Below are positions 34,543-42,793 of a stretch of 64,000 nt of DNA, one piece after another. Position 1 is the first letter of the stretch. Every line of letters starts with the position of its first letter. Made by a program: the position numbers and the translations under genes. The DNA comes from Chloroflexota bacterium (GTDB taxonomy: Bacteria; Chloroflexota; Dehalococcoidia; DSTF01; RBG-16-68-14): contig JAJCYW010000003.1 of NCBI GenBank assembly GCA_029262675.1, forward strand, positions 1-64,000. The letters run 5' to 3'. The notes beneath the pieces were generated by a model. That model did not search any database. It was not told the origin of the DNA and saw only the letters and a list, made by a program, of their open reading frames with translations.

Positions 34543-35415
34543 ATGACTTCACGGCCGATCGCATCTCAAGCAGAAGTTCTGGATGCGATCACGTTCGACG
34601 CTCTCGTTGCCGAACAGCTTTGGTTCGATCAAGAGCGCCCGGCCATCGACCTCACAAATGTGACTTTCATCTCTTCTGCCGCCTTGGCACAGATTGCCGC
34701 TATCTGTCATGGGCTCGACGCCGATGGGAAGCGTGCCGTACTAGTGGTGCCGGAACCTGCCGTGCGAACGTACCTAGTACGTTCGGGCTTCGTCGCTGCT
34801 GTTGAGGCCGTCGCAGACCTGGACCCTCCTCTGCGTCCGATGGACCGAGCCTTCCAGGCCCAGCGGGGTTCGAGCCCACTCCTGATCGAAGTAACTCGTC
34901 TCGAATACGACGCGCTCCCCGATCTTCTCGGAAGGATCGCGCTCGTGCTGAGGGACTGGTTGGGGTATACACAGCGAGATGCGGATAGCGCTGCAATCGC
35001 CATCTCTGAGGTATCACAGAACGGTCTCGACCATGGAAAGGGCGCGCCTTGCTTCCTGGCTATGCAGGTCTACGGGGCGGGCACTGGTCAGTTCCTGAAC
35101 GTGGGTGTCGCTGACTGTGGAGTGGGACTTCGAAGGAGCCTGGAGCGCAACCCGGCCAACAGCTATAACAGCGACGATGAGGCCATCCGCGATGCCATGG
35201 ACTTAGGGACGTCGGGCTACGAAGATCCGACCCGCGGGACGGGCCTGTGGCATCTGCTGCAGATCACGCACGAGTACCAGGGCTCCGTGCAGATCCGATC
35301 CGGTACGGTGAAGGCTCGCTATCGTGCCGACAAGGAACAAGGCTGGATATTCTCCGTGGTACCAGTACCAGGAGTGCATGTTGAGTTGAAACTCGGTCGC
35401 CGATCAGCCGCGTAG
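34543..35415 (+). CDS. STAS-like plus GHKL (HATPase) protein
   Basis: This cytoplasmic protein of 290 residues combines an N-terminal STAS-like domain (PAIDLTNVTFISSAALAQI, then VVPEPAVRTYLVRSGF) with a GHKL ATPase domain: N box AISEVSQNGLDHG (about 154), G1 box VADCGVGL (about 190) and G2 RGTGLWHLL (about 231). The layout recalls anti-sigma-factor kinases fused to their antagonist, but no sigma factor is adjacent. TAGAAT at 34531-34536, only six bases before the ATG, suggests a leaderless message. The next gene, 18 bases on, carries another STAS-like domain. Involvement in sensing for the downstream ubiquitin-like operon is inference. Confidence 0.75.
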   Translation: MTSRPIASQAEVLDAITFDALVAEQLWFDQERPAIDLTNVTFISSAALAQIAAICHGLDADGKRAVLVVPEPAVRTYLVRSGFVAAVEAVADLDPPLRPMDRAFQAQRGSSPLLIEVTRLEYDALPDLLGRIALVLRDWLGYTQRDADSAAIAISEVSQNGLDHGKGAPCFLAMQVYGAGTGQFLNVGVADCGVGLRRSLERNPANSYNSDDEAIRDAMDLGTSGYEDPTRGTGLWHLLQITHEYQGSVQIRSGTVKARYRADKEQGWIFSVVPVPGVHVELKLGRRSAA

Positions 35416-35433
35416 TTGAGGAGCTAAAGAACT

Positions 35434-35979
35434 ATGGAAATCCGATACAAGCTCAATAAGGAAGGATCATCCGAGCTGTGGACTCGCAAACCAGCACGAA
35501 AGATGCGGCTCGAAGTTGAAGAGATCCTTCCGGGGCTGGCCCCTGGCGATGCCTTAGTGCTAGACGCAAAGGGGGTCAGAGTCTTCGACTTCTCGTTTGC
35601 CAACGAGCTCTTTGGTCGGCTGGCCCATGATCTCCCGACGCTGATGCCCGGACGCTTTATCATCGTTACGAATCTTTCGATGTACGCGCGGGAAAATCTC
35701 CACAGAGCGCTCGATAGCCTTGGCCTCGTGATGGTTGAGCGACGCGCCGGTCAACTCTCCTTGCTAGGGAAAGCGGGCGTTACGGACGCGAAGACGTTCC
35801 AGGCCATTGCTAAGGAGGCCAAGCCCGTTACGGCTGCGGCGCTGGCCGGCAGCATGAGGACCAACCCGACCGCGATGAACGAGCGACTAACGAAGCTCAC
35901 GCGGCTGGGCCTCGTGAGTCGGGAGAAGGGTGCGTCGAAGGTCGGGCGAGAGCAGTACGAGTACACAACGCCGGCCTAG
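35434..35979 (+). CDS. STAS-like (DUF4325-type) domain plus winged helix
   Basis: It encodes 181 residues. The N-terminal ~110 residues resemble a STAS-like/DUF4325 fold: LVLDAKGVRVFDFSFANELFGRL and MPGRFIIVTNLS, then ARENLHRALDSLGLVMVER. The C-terminal ~65 residues look like a MarR/ArsR-type winged helix (AKPVTAAALAGSMRTNP, NERLTKLTRLGLVSREK). It could bind DNA while being controlled by the upstream GHKL protein. The palindrome at 36004-36021, just after its stop, is a candidate operator. SD GAGGAG precedes the ATG. Confidence 0.65.
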   Translation: MEIRYKLNKEGSSELWTRKPARKMRLEVEEILPGLAPGDALVLDAKGVRVFDFSFANELFGRLAHDLPTLMPGRFIIVTNLSMYARENLHRALDSLGLVMVERRAGQLSLLGKAGVTDAKTFQAIAKEAKPVTAAALAGSMRTNPTAMNERLTKLTRLGLVSREKGASKVGREQYEYTTPA

Positions 35980-35985
35980 TCCGGT

Positions 35986-36021
35986 TTGACTTTTGCGCAG
36001 TAGTTCAGTACCTTCACTGAA
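35986..36021 (+). promoter_or_regulatory. promoter and palindromic operator of the Ubl operon
   Basis: TTGACT (35986-35991) and TACCTT (36009-36014) are separated by 17 bases. The inverted repeat TTCAGT-N6-ACTGAA (36004-36021) overlaps the -10. The octamer CACTGAAG in its right arm also occurs at 34508-34515, upstream of the STAS-GHKL gene, so one regulator may serve both transcripts. Confidence 0.45.
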
Positions 36022-36084
36022 GAAACAGGTTGGCTGTTCGCTATGTAAACGGACAGCACGAAAAGTCCCGAAAGGAAGGAGTGA

Positions 36085-36393
36085 GTGGCCTCATATCGAA
36101 TCGTATGTACCGAGCAGGAGCCGGTGGGGCAGCCTACAACTCATGCTCACATCGTCGCCGTAGGCACGGGTCCGGACCCAGGAGCAGCCAGCAACCGGTG
36201 GACGTTGGCCGAGGTTCTAACGGCTATGGATGCTGCCGACACGTTCTACACCCAGAGCCCATCCACAGGAGCTATCGCTCAGGTTGAGAAGTACACATGC
36301 CTGAAGTGCAATCGAACGTACATCCGCTCGACTCCCGACGCGGTGAGGGACAACAATCTTGACAGCCTCCGGAGTTGCTCCTGGAGAAAATAG
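36085..36393 (+). CDS. DUF3892-like small protein
   Basis: It encodes 102 residues from GTG, with AAGGAAGGAG upstream. The protein begins ASYRIVCTEQ and contains THAHIVAVGT and WTLAEVLTAMDAADTFYTQS, followed by a CLKCNRTYIRS segment and one later Cys. This matches the general pattern of DUF3892 proteins (small alpha/beta proteins found near defence genes). The CxxC pair could bind zinc. It is the first gene of the Ubl operon and its role there is unknown. Confidence 0.6.
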   Translation: MASYRIVCTEQEPVGQPTTHAHIVAVGTGPDPGAASNRWTLAEVLTAMDAADTFYTQSPSTGAIAQVEKYTCLKCNRTYIRSTPDAVRDNNLDSLRSCSWRK

Positions 36394-36458
36394 AGCCTAC
36401 TTCAAACGGCCACCTTTCAACACAAGAGACAAGCACCGAAGTAGAGGAGGATATGAAC

Positions 36459-36722
36459 ATGACGACTCAGCAGCCAACAAGCAGCCGGAAGACGCGAACC
36501 GTGACCGTCAAGGTCAACAACTCGGATGTGACCTTCTCTGACCGCCACGCGACTGGCAGCGATATCAAAGCGACAGCCATCGTTCAAGGAGTACAGATCG
36601 AGCAGACCTTCAACTTGTTCGAAATCAAAGGTGGCCGACTCAAGCCGGTCGCAGACAACGACAGGGTCTCGCTTCACCCCAACCAGGAGTTCACCGCCGT
36701 CGCGCCTGATGACAATTCATAA
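36459..36722 (+). CDS. ubiquitin-like protein (multiubiquitin-type)
   Basis: It encodes 87 residues. After a short polar N-terminus, RTVTVKVNNSDVTFSDRHATG, then IKATAIVQGVQIEQTFNLFEI and VSLHPNQEFTAV fit one beta-grasp unit of the bacterial multiubiquitin family (PF14452-type). Only a single unit is present, and the C-terminus ends DDNS rather than in a GG, so processing or conjugation chemistry must differ or be absent. SD GAGGAGG is best spaced to the ATG at 36459 rather than that at 36453. It lies directly before E2 and E1 genes, which is what supports the call. Confidence 0.7.
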   Translation: MTTQQPTSSRKTRTVTVKVNNSDVTFSDRHATGSDIKATAIVQGVQIEQTFNLFEIKGGRLKPVADNDRVSLHPNQEFTAVAPDDNS

Positions 36723-36728
36723 GTTCCC

Positions 36729-37112
36729 ATGACGCCAGAGGTGGAGAGGGCCATCGGACAGATTCAGCAGGCTTTGCCTGATCATGAGGTTGAGGTCATC
36801 GAGGAACAGCAAGGCGGCGCCTACGTAATCGTAAGCGGCATCGACATCGGGCCGGTCTTCAACCTTTCAAAGGTATGGTGTGGCTTCCTCATCACCTTCC
36901 AGTACCCGTCGGCGGATGTCTATCCGCATTATTTAGGACCAGTGTTCACTCGAGTCGACGGTCAAGCTCTAGGCGAGAGCTTCTCTGGCCCAACAGAGTG
37001 GCTTAACCGCTCGTGCATCCAGGTCTCCCGCCGTTCCAACCATCTCGACCCGTCAATAGACACCGCCGCCACGAAACTCCTCAAGATTATTTCATGGGTA
37101 CGGAGCCGTTGA
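36729..37112 (+). CDS. E2-like conjugating enzyme (prokaryotic E2 family E-type)
   Basis: It encodes 127 residues with the compact UBC-like order: an N-terminal helix, VEVIEEQQGGAYVIVSGIDI, GFLITFQYPSADVYP (the YP..P turn of E2 proteins), and then WLNRSCIQVSRRSNHLDPSID followed by a C-terminal helix. The Cys in NRSCIQ (about residue 97) is the candidate catalytic residue; the SRR..H..P.ID context parallels the WSRH...WRPGVD segment of the family. It starts six bases after the Ubl stop and overlaps the E1 gene by 19 bases. Confidence 0.7.
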   Translation: MTPEVERAIGQIQQALPDHEVEVIEEQQGGAYVIVSGIDIGPVFNLSKVWCGFLITFQYPSADVYPHYLGPVFTRVDGQALGESFSGPTEWLNRSCIQVSRRSNHLDPSIDTAATKLLKIISWVRSR

Positions 37113-38557
37113 CAACCTCGGTAACGCTGCGAATCGACCGGGCCCTCTTCTCACGTCTACAGGCGCACCTATTCCCTGGCGACTCGGATGAACACGGCGC
37201 TGTCATTGCTGTTGGTGTCGCGGAATCGGCCGCCGGAACCCGCTTGCTTGCCAGAGAGCTGTTCTTGGCACGCGATGGAGTTGATTACGTTCCTGGAGAG
37301 TTTGGCTACCGGGCTCTCAGCGCGAGGTTTGTGGCGGAAACGTCCAACTACTGTAGGGTCCGCAACCTCGGCTACCTCGCTGTTCATTGCCATGGAGGGT
37401 CGAACCAGGTTGCGTTCTCGGGTGACGACCTAGGCTCCCACGAGCGAGGTTATCCGGCACTGCTGGCTGTGACGAATGGAGGACCGGTTGGTGCTTTGGT
37501 GTTCGCACAGAACGCGGTCGCCGGCGATATCTGGACAGTGGATGGCAGGCGTCCGTTGAAACGTCTCACCGTCATCGGGCCGCACACACGCGACCTATAT
37601 CCCGAACCAGGAGATGCCCCTTCGTACATCTCGCCAATATACCAGCGACATTCGCTGCTCTTTGGAAGCGCTGGCCAGGAGATACTGTCCGGTCTCAAGG
37701 TCGGCATCGTTGGCCTAGGAGGAGGTGGGTCGTTGCTCAATGAGTGGTTGTCGCGTCTTGGCGTTGGGCACGTTGTAGCCATCGATCGAGAACGTCTCGA
37801 CCACACGAACCTTCCTAGGGTCGTCGGAGCTTCACGTCGTGATTGTGCCGCCTGGCTTCAGGAGCGCCGTTGGTCCTGGCTGAGGCGGGCCGGCCAACGT
37901 CTCGCTCGGAGGAAAGTAGACATCGCCAGGGATGTCGCGACACGAGCCAAACCCGACATCATCTATGAGCGGATATTCGGGGACATTGCGGATGAACATG
38001 TCGCTAGGCGACTGACCGACACTGATTTCATCTACTTGGCGACCGACAATATCCAGAGCAGGCTTGTCTTCAATGCGTTAGTACAGCAGTACTTGATTCC
38101 TGGTGCGCAGGTCGGCGTTAAGGTTCTAGTTGACAGCCTTGCCCGTCGCGTTGCCAACATCACAACGGCTACCCGATCAGTCCTGCCTGGAGTGGGTGGC
38201 GGTTGCCTCGTCTGCCAAGAAGTTGTTCCGTCGGATAGCCTGCAGGAGGAAGCACTTGATGATGACGAGCGCCAAGCTCAACGATACGTGGAAGATCCTG
38301 AGGTCCATGCACCGAGCGTAATTACGCTGAACGTTCTGTCGGCAGCGCAGGCAGCAAACGATCTAATGATGATGTTCACGGGACTTTACGACGACGACGT
38401 CAAGATGACACAACATCTGAACTTCGTGGGTTCTCGCCAGCTCAAGGAGTTTGCACCCCTCGCTCATGAGAGCTGCATCTGGTGCGGCACAATGGACCAC
38501 GCCAAGTACGCGTGTGGAGATAGAGCGCGTCTACCCTGTCGACAGAAGCCTTCTTAG
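37094..38557 (+). CDS. JAB-E1 (ThiF-like) fusion of the ubiquitin-like system
   Basis: The N-terminal ~150 residues form a JAB/MPN-like peptidase domain: Glu in DEHGAVIAVG and HCHGGSNQVAFSGDD (about 98-112), a JAMM-type H-x-H...S-x-x-D. The ThiF/E1 domain starts near residue 200 with VGIVGLGGGGSLLNEWLSRLG and has IDRERLDHTNLPR, the adenylation-site hallmark with D and R/N residues, and LATDNIQSR. Two CxxC pairs (CLVC about 370, CIWC about 461) probably hold a zinc. The start at 37094 overlaps the E2 gene. It should activate, and remove, the Ubl encoded by the same operon. Confidence 0.85.
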   Translation: MGTEPLTTSVTLRIDRALFSRLQAHLFPGDSDEHGAVIAVGVAESAAGTRLLARELFLARDGVDYVPGEFGYRALSARFVAETSNYCRVRNLGYLAVHCHGGSNQVAFSGDDLGSHERGYPALLAVTNGGPVGALVFAQNAVAGDIWTVDGRRPLKRLTVIGPHTRDLYPEPGDAPSYISPIYQRHSLLFGSAGQEILSGLKVGIVGLGGGGSLLNEWLSRLGVGHVVAIDRERLDHTNLPRVVGASRRDCAAWLQERRWSWLRRAGQRLARRKVDIARDVATRAKPDIIYERIFGDIADEHVARRLTDTDFIYLATDNIQSRLVFNALVQQYLIPGAQVGVKVLVDSLARRVANITTATRSVLPGVGGGCLVCQEVVPSDSLQEEALDDDERQAQRYVEDPEVHAPSVITLNVLSAAQAANDLMMMFTGLYDDDVKMTQHLNFVGSRQLKEFAPLAHESCIWCGTMDHAKYACGDRARLPCRQKPS

Positions 38558-38610
38558 GCGCCCACGGTTGGGGACGCGAGCAGGGTGCTCCTAAAGGGTT
38601 GCGTCTTACA

Positions 38611-38640
38611 TTGATGGCACTTGCTGCGGCATAATATAGC
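38611..38640 (+). promoter_or_regulatory. putative promoter of the type I R-M operon
   Basis: TTGATG (38611-38616) and TATAGC (38635-38640) are spaced by 18 bases within an AT-rich patch, 30 bases upstream of the hsdR ATG at 38670. Confidence 0.45.
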
Positions 38641-38669
38641 ATCGCTCACCGATTGGCGAGACCTATGTT

Positions 38670-41357
38670 ATGACCGAAGAACGCGAGTGGCAGACGAGAA
38701 AGAAGAGAATCGACCCGCGACTGCGGTCGGTGGGCTGGGAGCCCGGGCCTTTCGACGCTGAAGCCCAGCTTGGCGCTTACGATGACAGTGCCATCGAAGA
38801 GTACCCAACAGAGAACGGGCCAGCAGACTACGCTCTGACAACCGGCGGCCGTGTCCTGGGCATCATAGAGGCCAAGAAGCTGAGCCTGGGGCCTCAGAAC
38901 GTCCTGACCCAGGCCGAACGGTATTCCAGGGGTGTTGCCGACAGCCCGTTTAACTTCGACGGCTTCAGGGTTCCCTTCCTGTACTCGACGAACGGAGAAG
39001 TGCTCTGGTTTCACGACGTTCGCCACACCTTGAACCGCTCGCGTAAAGTGAAACAATTCCATACGCCAAGCGCGCTTGAAGAGCAGCTTGGCCGTGACCT
39101 GGAAGCCGCTTGCGAACGTTTAGCCGAGCTGCCAAACGACGATCCACGACTCCGTCCCTACCAGATTGAGGCGAACACCGAAATCGAGCGTGCCATCCGA
39201 GAGCGGAAGCGCCGCATGTTGGTGGCGATGGCGACCGGGACTGGAAAGACGTTCACACTAGTTAACGAGGCATACCGCCTGATGAAATCCGGCGCGGCGA
39301 AACGCATCCTGTTCCTGGTTGACCGGCGGGCGCTGGCCGCACAGGCGGTCCGTGAGTTTCAGTCCTTCGATGCCGAGCCTGGGAAGAAATTCCACCAAAT
39401 CTACGAGGTCTATAGCCAGCGCTTCCAGCATGGCGACATGGAGGAAGGGACCTTCGACCCGACCGTTCTGCCTGAGAACTACCTCACGGATCCGCCTCAA
39501 GGAGCGGCTTTCGTCTACGTCTCCACCATCCAACGAATGGCCATCAACCTCTTCGGAAGAGGAGCCGTTCCCCTACGGCCAAATGAAGTGCTAGACAAGG
39601 ACGACGCCGAAGCAGGCAAGCTCGACATTCCTATTCACGCCTTTGACTTTGTAATCGCTGACGAGTGCCACCGTGGCTACACAGCCCAAGAACTATCGAC
39701 CTGGCGCAACACGCTCGACCACTTCGACGCCACAACGCTGGGGCTGACCGCAACGCCAGCGGCCCACACAACGAGCTACTTCAACGATGTCGTCTTCCAC
39801 TATGACTATGAACGAGCAGTGGCGGAGGGTCACCTAGTTGACTGGAACCTCGTGAGCGTCAAGTCTAACGTGAGAATCAACGGAATCTTTCTTGAAGAGG
39901 GCGAGCAGGTTGGCGTAGTAGACACCACCAGTGGAGCGCAGCAGCTCGACTTACTCGAGGACGAACGAGAGTTCAACGCGTCGGAGGTCGAGCAGAAGGC
40001 TACTGCCCCCGACTCCAACCGCAAGATTCTCGAAGAGGTCAAGAAGCACGCCCTGGAGCACGAAGAGAAGTACGGGCGCTTCCCCAAGACTCTCATATTC
40101 GCCGTAAACGACCTCCCACACACTTCCCACGCCGACCAACTCGTCGACCTTGCCAAGGACGTGTTCGGACGCGGCGATTCATTCGTGCAGAAGATTACGG
40201 GCAAGGTGGACCGACCGCTCCAGAGAATTCGTGAATTTCGTAACCGGCCCGAGCCAGCCGTCGTGGTCACCGTTGACCTGCTGAGTACCGGCGTCGACAT
40301 CCGCGACTTGGAGTTCATCGTGTTCCTACGATTCGTGAAGTCGCGCATCCTTTTTGTGCAGATGATAGGCCGGGGGACCCGCAAGGGCGATAAGTTCCCT
40401 GACAAGTCTCACTTCACGGTCTTCGACTGCTTCGATGGAACGCTCGTGGAGTACTTCCGGAACTCCACCGAAATGACCGTCGAGCCCCCTGACAAGCCAA
40501 CTCGCACGGCCCGCGAGATCATCGAGGACATCTGGCAGAACCGAGACCGGGACTATAACGTTCGCTGCCTCGTTCGTCGCCTGCACCGGGTGAACAAGGA
40601 GATGTCTGGCGACGCGCGCGACCTCTTCGCCGCGCATGTTCCCGAAGGAGATGTCGGTCGGTTCGCAACGGGACTCCCACGGCTCCTGCGAGACGACTTC
40701 GCCGACACGATGAAGCTCCTACGAGGCGAGGCGTTCCAAGACCTCTTGGTGAACTACCCCCGCCCCAAGCGCGACTTTGTCATCGCGTATGACGCCAAGG
40801 ATGCTGTCAGCTCCCAGGTCGTGATTCGTGACGGTGCCGGCCACGAATACAAGCCTGAAGACTACCTCACCTTATTTGCGCGCTTCGTCCAAGAGAACCC
40901 GGCGCAGATTCAGGCGATCGGGATTCTGCTAAACCGCCCGACCGACTGGAGTACGGACGCGCTCGCCGAGCTCAGAAAGAAGCTCTCTTCTACCTCAGAG
41001 CGCTTCACCGAGCAGAATTTGCAGAAGGCGCACCAAGCCCGCTACGACAAGGCGCTGGTAGACATCATTTCCATGATTAAACACACAGCGAACGAAGCCG
41101 CACCTCTATTTACAGCCGAGGAGCGCGTTCGACTCGCGGTGACGAAGGTCACGGCCGGACGCGAGCTCGATGCCGACCAGCGTCAGTGGCTAGAGAGAAT
41201 CCAAGCCCATCTCATCGAGAATCTGTCCATCGACCGGCCCGACTTCGACGACCTACCTGTGTTCCAACGAGCTGGCGGATGGGGCCAGGCCGACAAGGCG
41301 TTCTCCGGGCAACTCACTCAGCTCCTGAACGAACTCAACAAGGCAGTAGCAGCATGA
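38670..41357 (+). CDS. hsdR: type I restriction enzyme R subunit
   Basis: This is the motor and nuclease subunit (895 residues) of a type I restriction-modification complex. The N-terminal PD-(D/E)xK-type nuclease has Asp in NGPADYAL and the pair in GIIEAKK. The helicase core has Walker A ATGTGKTFTLV (about 188), ADECHRGY (about 329), LTATPA, and the C-terminal helicase motif VVTVDLLSTGVDI with MIGRGTR. A C-terminal domain of the EcoEI R type follows. It is in the order R-M-S, with hsdM starting inside its stop codon (ATGA). No disruption is seen, so it is presumably active. Confidence 0.92.
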   Translation: MTEEREWQTRKKRIDPRLRSVGWEPGPFDAEAQLGAYDDSAIEEYPTENGPADYALTTGGRVLGIIEAKKLSLGPQNVLTQAERYSRGVADSPFNFDGFRVPFLYSTNGEVLWFHDVRHTLNRSRKVKQFHTPSALEEQLGRDLEAACERLAELPNDDPRLRPYQIEANTEIERAIRERKRRMLVAMATGTGKTFTLVNEAYRLMKSGAAKRILFLVDRRALAAQAVREFQSFDAEPGKKFHQIYEVYSQRFQHGDMEEGTFDPTVLPENYLTDPPQGAAFVYVSTIQRMAINLFGRGAVPLRPNEVLDKDDAEAGKLDIPIHAFDFVIADECHRGYTAQELSTWRNTLDHFDATTLGLTATPAAHTTSYFNDVVFHYDYERAVAEGHLVDWNLVSVKSNVRINGIFLEEGEQVGVVDTTSGAQQLDLLEDEREFNASEVEQKATAPDSNRKILEEVKKHALEHEEKYGRFPKTLIFAVNDLPHTSHADQLVDLAKDVFGRGDSFVQKITGKVDRPLQRIREFRNRPEPAVVVTVDLLSTGVDIRDLEFIVFLRFVKSRILFVQMIGRGTRKGDKFPDKSHFTVFDCFDGTLVEYFRNSTEMTVEPPDKPTRTAREIIEDIWQNRDRDYNVRCLVRRLHRVNKEMSGDARDLFAAHVPEGDVGRFATGLPRLLRDDFADTMKLLRGEAFQDLLVNYPRPKRDFVIAYDAKDAVSSQVVIRDGAGHEYKPEDYLTLFARFVQENPAQIQAIGILLNRPTDWSTDALAELRKKLSSTSERFTEQNLQKAHQARYDKALVDIISMIKHTANEAAPLFTAEERVRLAVTKVTAGRELDADQRQWLERIQAHLIENLSIDRPDFDDLPVFQRAGGWGQADKAFSGQLTQLLNELNKAVAA

Positions 41358-42793
41358 CTGACGTAGTCCAAAAACTTTGGGGCTTTTGCAACACACTACG
41401 CCACGACGGCATCGACTATGGCGACTACATTGAGCAGCTGACCTATCTCCTGTTCATCAAGATGGCCGATGAGCGGGGTATCAAGCTGCCAGACGACTGC
41501 AACTGGCCGTCGCTCGACAACCGCTCAGGGACCGACCTGTCCGAGCACTACATCGAGGTACTAAGACGATTGACGAAGGAGCGCGGGTTGCTCGGAGCCA
41601 TCTTCGTTGACGCGCAGTCCAGGTTCACCAACCCCGTGAATCTCAAAAGGCTCGTTGGCCTCATCGACGAGACGGAGTGGACTGCGCTCAACATCGACGT
41701 GAAGGCGGCGGCATTCGAAGGTCTACTAGAGAAGGCTGCAAGCGAGGGCAAGAAGGGCGCGGGCCAATACTTCACCCCGCGTCTCATCATCGAGAGCATC
41801 GTTCGTTGTATCCAGCCCGACCCGCGTGTCCACAAGGATTTCACGATCTGTGACCCAGCGTGTGGAACGGGCGGCTTCCTCGTCGCCGCATATGAATGGT
41901 TCATGGAGCAGACCAAGGACGGCGCAGTAGACAGAGCGCTTGGTAAGCGCCTCCGAACTGCTACATACTTCGGGGCGGACTTGGTACCGCGTCCGCGCCG
42001 TCTCGCTCTCATGAACCTCTATTTGCACGGGCTGGAGCCGGTCATCGCTCTGAAGGACTCCATCTACGAGGCCTTCGATGGACGTCGTCATGACGTTGTC
42101 GTAACCAACCCACCGTTCGGCACTAGGGGCGCGAACCAGGCTCCCGAGCGCGAAGACTTCGTCATTGCAACCAGCAACAAGCAGCTCAATTTCATTCAGC
42201 ACGTCATGACGACTCTCAAACCTGGCGGTCGCGCAGCCGTGGTTGTGCCAGACAATTGTCTGTTCGCGGATCAAGCTGGCGACGTCTTCAAGGACCTTAC
42301 GAGCCAATGCGACCTACACACGGTTCTGCGTCTCCCCAACGGCGCGTTCAGCCCGTACAGCCCCGGCACAAAGACGAACGTAATCTTCTTCCGCAAGGAC
42401 GTTCCAACGGAGCACGTCTGGATTTACGACGCGCGGACCAACGTGCCGCGTATCACCAAGAAGGACCGTCCACTGACACCCGAGCACTTTGCCGAGTTCG
42501 AGCGGTGCTTCGGAGACGACCCTAACGGCCGAGCGAAACGCGATAGGACCGATTCCAACGAAGACCGCTGGCGGAACTTCCACCTCACTGAGGTCGAGGA
42601 GCGGGACTTCAAAATCGACGGCCTCAAATGGCTTAGGGACGAGTCGGTTGACGATGCGGAGGAGCTCCCCGAGCCAGAGGAATTGGCGACCGACGCCATC
42701 GCCGAGCTAGAGGGTGCGATTGGGGATCTCAACTCCGTGCTAGTCGCGCTAGAGAACGGCGCGGCCCCCGGAGACGTCGAGGCCGCACCGTGA
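41354..42793 (+). CDS. hsdM: type I DNA methyltransferase M subunit
   Basis: This is an N6-adenine methyltransferase of 479 residues with the helical HsdM N-terminal domain (LWGFCNTLRHDGIDYGDYI), QYFTPR, SAM-binding motif I CDPACGTGGFLV (about 166) and catalytic motif IV VTNPPFG (about 252). The start at 41354 is set by the ATGA overlap with hsdR; the longer upstream frame is out of register with hsdR coding and is rejected. Its own stop overlaps the hsdS GTG. Working with HsdS it would methylate a bipartite recognition site. Confidence 0.92.
   Translation: MTDVVQKLWGFCNTLRHDGIDYGDYIEQLTYLLFIKMADERGIKLPDDCNWPSLDNRSGTDLSEHYIEVLRRLTKERGLLGAIFVDAQSRFTNPVNLKRLVGLIDETEWTALNIDVKAAAFEGLLEKAASEGKKGAGQYFTPRLIIESIVRCIQPDPRVHKDFTICDPACGTGGFLVAAYEWFMEQTKDGAVDRALGKRLRTATYFGADLVPRPRRLALMNLYLHGLEPVIALKDSIYEAFDGRRHDVVVTNPPFGTRGANQAPEREDFVIATSNKQLNFIQHVMTTLKPGGRAAVVVPDNCLFADQAGDVFKDLTSQCDLHTVLRLPNGAFSPYSPGTKTNVIFFRKDVPTEHVWIYDARTNVPRITKKDRPLTPEHFAEFERCFGDDPNGRAKRDRTDSNEDRWRNFHLTEVEERDFKIDGLKWLRDESVDDAEELPEPEELATDAIAELEGAIGDLNSVLVALENGAAPGDVEAAP

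Noticed and set aside
41186..41353. Longer N-terminus for HsdM
   Set aside because: It would lie within hsdR in another frame; the ATGA overlap at 41354 gives the normal HsdM N-terminus.
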